From IMG/VR virus record IMGVR_UViG_3300050034_000038, positions 1 to 24,128 of that record: a DNA stretch of 24,128 nt. One strand, 5' to 3'. The notes beneath the pieces are model-generated. The model saw only the letters and a list, made by a program, of their open reading frames with translations. It made no database searches and was not told the origin of the DNA. Position numbers and translations under genes: made by a program. Positions 22,329 to 24,128 of the stretch are shown in pieces; within the stretch, counting starts at the first letter, position 1; every line of letters begins with the position of its first letter. The DNA is from a virus.

Positions 22329-23357
22329 TTAATCCTCCTCACGAATGCCAAATCCTCCAACAGAAAATCCTGTATAATACCCATTCTTTACTTTCAACCA
22401 GGTATTAATATCTAAAATCTTTACCGATATTACCCAGGAACCTTGCATTACCTTTTGGCCATTAGTTACAAAATCTGCGGGTGCGATATAAGATTCGCAC
22501 ACTTCAGCAGGCGCAACTTTCTGATGACTATCTCCAACTGTCCTAGAATTTTCTAGGAAGAAATGAGCGGATTTCTCAATCTCATCCGGACTGATTGTAT
22601 CTCCATGCGCATCAATGGTATAAGGTTCCAACACAACACCTGTAACGATTTGTTGGTCTCCATCTTGTTTTACGATTTTGGCATAATATTCTTTCCTTAT
22701 CTTTTCTTTAATAATTGGTTTTTTTATTTCATCTGGCTTTTTTATTGCCTCATCTATCTGCTTTAATTTTCTTGCTAGTTCTCCACTATCTCCAAACTTC
22801 TTTATTGATACTGGATGAGGGAGCATAAAGTTTGCTTTTTCTTTCAAAATACTTTTTGCTGTCTTGCCAAGAGCAATTATGATCTTCGGGTTTGCTTCAT
22901 CTAATTCCTTATCTACCCAACTTTTCCATACTGCTGTTTCGCTAGAATATGGTTCTCTAACTTTTCCATTTCTATCTGTTAGGCAATTTGGCACAATATT
23001 TGTTATAAAAACATCACTCTTTTTTAATCCAAGCGGTCTTAGATACATATCGTTAAATGTTTTGCCAGTTGGACCCACTAAAGGTTCGTGTCTTGCTCCC
23101 TCTATCTCTCCTGGACTTGCACCCACGAATGCTACAATCGCATTGACCTTTCCTTTACTTGGAACACTTGGCTTAAATTCTTTTAGCATAAGATTTTCTT
23201 TAAATCTATTTGCTTTTGCATTTCCACCACTTCTTGGAATCGCAATATTCCTAATTTGAATATATTGTTGTGGTGTTACAATTTCTTGAAGGGTTTTTAA
23301 TACTGATTCCAAATATTCCCTTGAATGTTGTTTTTTGATTGGTTCAAGCTGTAACAT
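22329..23357 (-). CDS. Uracil-DNA glycosylase-like/prohead protease fusion
   Basis: Residues about 70-200 resemble family 4-type uracil-DNA glycosylases: GASPGEIEGARHEPLVGPTG (79-98), DVFITNIVPNC, IIALGKTAKSIL, and an HP pair at 181-182. After a charged linker (about 205-224), residues about 225-342 match XkdF-like (peptidase S78_2) prohead proteases: VTGVVLEPYTIDAHGDTISP, DSHQ with His278, and TGFSVGG with Ser332. The protease would mature the head. The glycosylase half might excise uracil or only bind DNA. The protease lacks its usual EVSLVP end, which instead begins the next gene. AGAAGGTG precedes the ATG, and the duplicated element lies directly upstream. Confidence 0.85.
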   Translation of the reverse strand: MLQLEPIKKQHSREYLESVLKTLQEIVTPQQYIQIRNIAIPRSGGNAKANRFKENLMLKEFKPSVPSKGKVNAIVAFVGASPGEIEGARHEPLVGPTGKTFNDMYLRPLGLKKSDVFITNIVPNCLTDRNGKVREPYSSETAVWKSWVDKELDEANPKIIIALGKTAKSILKEKANFMLPHPVSIKKFGDSGELARKLKQIDEAIKKPDEIKKPIIKEKIRKEYYAKIVKQDGDQQIVTGVVLEPYTIDAHGDTISPDEIEKSAHFFLENSRTVGDSHQKVAPAEVCESYIAPADFVTNGQKVMQGSWVISVKILDINTWLKVKNGYYTGFSVGGFGIREED

Positions 23358-23391
23358 TTTTTCACCTTCTCTTGTTTATTCGTACCCCTTT

Positions 23392-23507
23392 AAATTTGCT
23401 CTTAAAAGGCTCTACGTTCGATTACGTTACCAAAGGTACTAACACTCTAGAAGTTCTAAAGGAGAGTTCTACCATATTTCACCCAGGACATTACTCCAAA
23501 AGAACCC
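23392..23507 (-). promoter_or_regulatory. Duplicated late leader element, copy 2
   Basis: Gap-free counterpart of 15530-15645. It carries the quasi-palindrome GTTACCAAAGGTACT (23426-23440) and a second small palindrome TAGAAGTTCTA (23449-23459). It lies about 35 bases before the start of the glycosylase-protease gene and thus heads the head-module block. No good vegetative -35/-10 pair is seen on either strand. TGGAGT-N16-TATGGT on the minus strand is conserved in both copies and could be an alternative sigma promoter. Confidence 0.75.
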
Positions 23508-23516
23508 ACATTTGTA

Positions 23517-23675
23517 TTAATCAAACTCAATGGTAGACAATGGGATAATAACTTTATATTTTTCTTTGTGAACTGACTTAACAAGTTCGTATGATGGTTT
23601 TTTAAAAGTTTTAGCTTCATGGAAAAAATTGTGTATTATAAAAATACTGCAAGATAATCCAATCATTGTTATCAA
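23517..23675 (-). CDS. Small membrane protein (52 aa)
   Basis: A 52-residue protein with a hydrophobic start (ITMIGLSCSIFIIHNFF) and a charged end. The cysteine in GLSC could mark a lipoprotein, but the flanking residues are not a clean lipobox. I choose the TTG at 23675: AAAAGGAG, inside the end of the HNH gene, lies ten bases upstream, whereas the ATG further upstream overlaps the HNH frame and lacks a site. It is probably coupled to the HNH gene. The function is unknown. Confidence 0.5.
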   Translation of the reverse strand: MITMIGLSCSIFIIHNFFHEAKTFKKPSYELVKSVHKEKYKVIIPLSTIEFD

Positions 23676-23682
23676 AATTTTT

Positions 23683-23988
23683 TCACTCCTTTTTAAATTC
23701 TTCAAATTGTTCTCTCGTATTATTACCATACCCATATTGTTTATGGAATAATTTGTGTATGCTTGATAAAAGAGTTATGCCATTATCTATATTAAATCTG
23801 CATTTAATATCTGAATTATAACTGTTTAAATGATGTGCTACTAAATCACCGCTCTTTTTTATTCCTGTTATTTGACAAGTAAAATGGTCTCTTTCATAAA
23901 CTTTTCTTCTCCAAAAAGCATATCCTTCATCTCTTTTGTCTATATACATTTTTTCTCTTTGAATTGACGTAATGTTTGGATTGAACAT
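23683..23988 (-). CDS. HNH homing endonuclease-like protein, possibly N-truncated
   Basis: A 101-residue HNH protein: NPNITSIQREKMYI, AFWRRKVYERDHFTCQITG, VAHHLNSYNS with the HH pair at 52-53, DNGITLL with Asn69, and HKLFHKQYG with His78 and His82. This layout is common in phage homing-type nucleases that cut DNA and spread by gap repair. The zinc cysteines usual in this family are mostly missing. The reading frame stays open for 33 codons upstream of the ATG and encodes a fitting stretch (KEYRAKCRAVKLGKLNPMFN) but has no ATG, GTG or TTG start. Either an unusual start is used or the gene has lost its front end. Confidence 0.8.
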   Translation of the reverse strand: MFNPNITSIQREKMYIDKRDEGYAFWRRKVYERDHFTCQITGIKKSGDLVAHHLNSYNSDIKCRFNIDNGITLLSSIHKLFHKQYGYGNNTREQFEEFKKE

Positions 23989-24087
23989 CGGATTTAGTTT
24001 ACCTAATTTTACCGCTCTACATTTTGCTCTATATTCTTTTAAGGTGCTTTTTAAAATGAGAAATAATGGTACAAATAAGTGATAGCC

Positions 24088-24128
24088 CTATTCTTCTTCA
24101 AATGAAGTTCCTATAATGCAACGACATG
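24088..24128 (-). CDS. Possible C-terminal end of an upstream gene
   Basis: At the window edge one minus-strand frame reads CRCIIGTSFEEE and then stops at TAG (24090-24088). The acidic end is plausible for the last codons of the next head gene, such as the portal, but 13 codons are too few for an assignment. Confidence 0.3.
   Translation of the reverse strand, partial: CRCIIGTSFEEE

Noticed and set aside
22864-23259. A 131-codon plus-strand frame in the glycosylase-protease gene
   Set aside because: It is antisense to strongly conserved motifs of the real gene.
1-24128. Stop codon reassignment
   Set aside because: TAA, TAG and TGA all end genes, and TGG serves for tryptophan. No conserved protein needs read-through apart from the -1 frameshift.

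Overview
The window is part of the genome of a tailed phage (or prophage) of a low-GC Gram-positive bacterium, most likely a Firmicute. The evidence is AT-rich DNA, AGGAGG-type ribosome binding sites, two GH25 lysozymes, and a head-tail gene order with tape measure, Dit and Tal proteins that fits a siphovirus. Stops are TAA, TAG and TGA, and tryptophan is TGG, so the standard bacterial code holds. Portal and terminase genes are not present and probably lie beyond the right edge.

Layout. (1) Positions 1-2790, plus strand: eleven small genes. Four near-identical promoter-leader cassettes (and the tail end of a fifth at base 1) each carry a 15-bp quasi-palindrome of the type GTTNNC-N3-GGTRAC inside the -35/-10 spacer. 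Three have an A-rich leader with the same AAAGGCGGTGCTT ribosome binding site and the fourth a close variant. (2) A strong two-way terminator at 2807-2863 separates this arm from the late genes. (3) Positions 2856-23357, minus strand, are the late genes, read from right to left. The head module comprises a uracil-DNA-glycosylase-like/prohead protease fusion, a scaffold protein, a decoration protein and the major capsid protein, then connectors, tail completion and two tail tube paralogues. The tail module comprises a chaperone with a -1 frameshift, tape measure, Dit, a GH25-FnIII-Tal fusion and five small tail-tip or decoration proteins. An SMR-family efflux pump, a coiled-coil protein, the GH25 endolysin, a holin-like protein and a sigma-70 family factor follow. 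(4) Positions 23517-24128 hold a small membrane peptide, an HNH endonuclease that looks truncated at its N-terminus, and possibly the end of one more gene.

The most notable regulatory signal is a 116-bp element present twice without gaps (15530-15645 and 23392-23507, about 78% identical by hand). Each copy lies directly upstream of the first gene of a late block: tail-lysis and head respectively. Both copies contain GTTACCAAAGGTA, the same quasi-palindrome found in the early promoters. With a phage sigma factor encoded at the end of the late operon, this suggests one phage-wide circuit in which a single DNA-binding protein (not seen here) touches early promoters and late leaders. That circuit is inference; the repeats themselves are directly visible.

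Other unusual points are the DNA-glycosylase/protease fusion, the split of the protease region between two genes, and the drug/metabolite pump embedded among structural and lysis genes.
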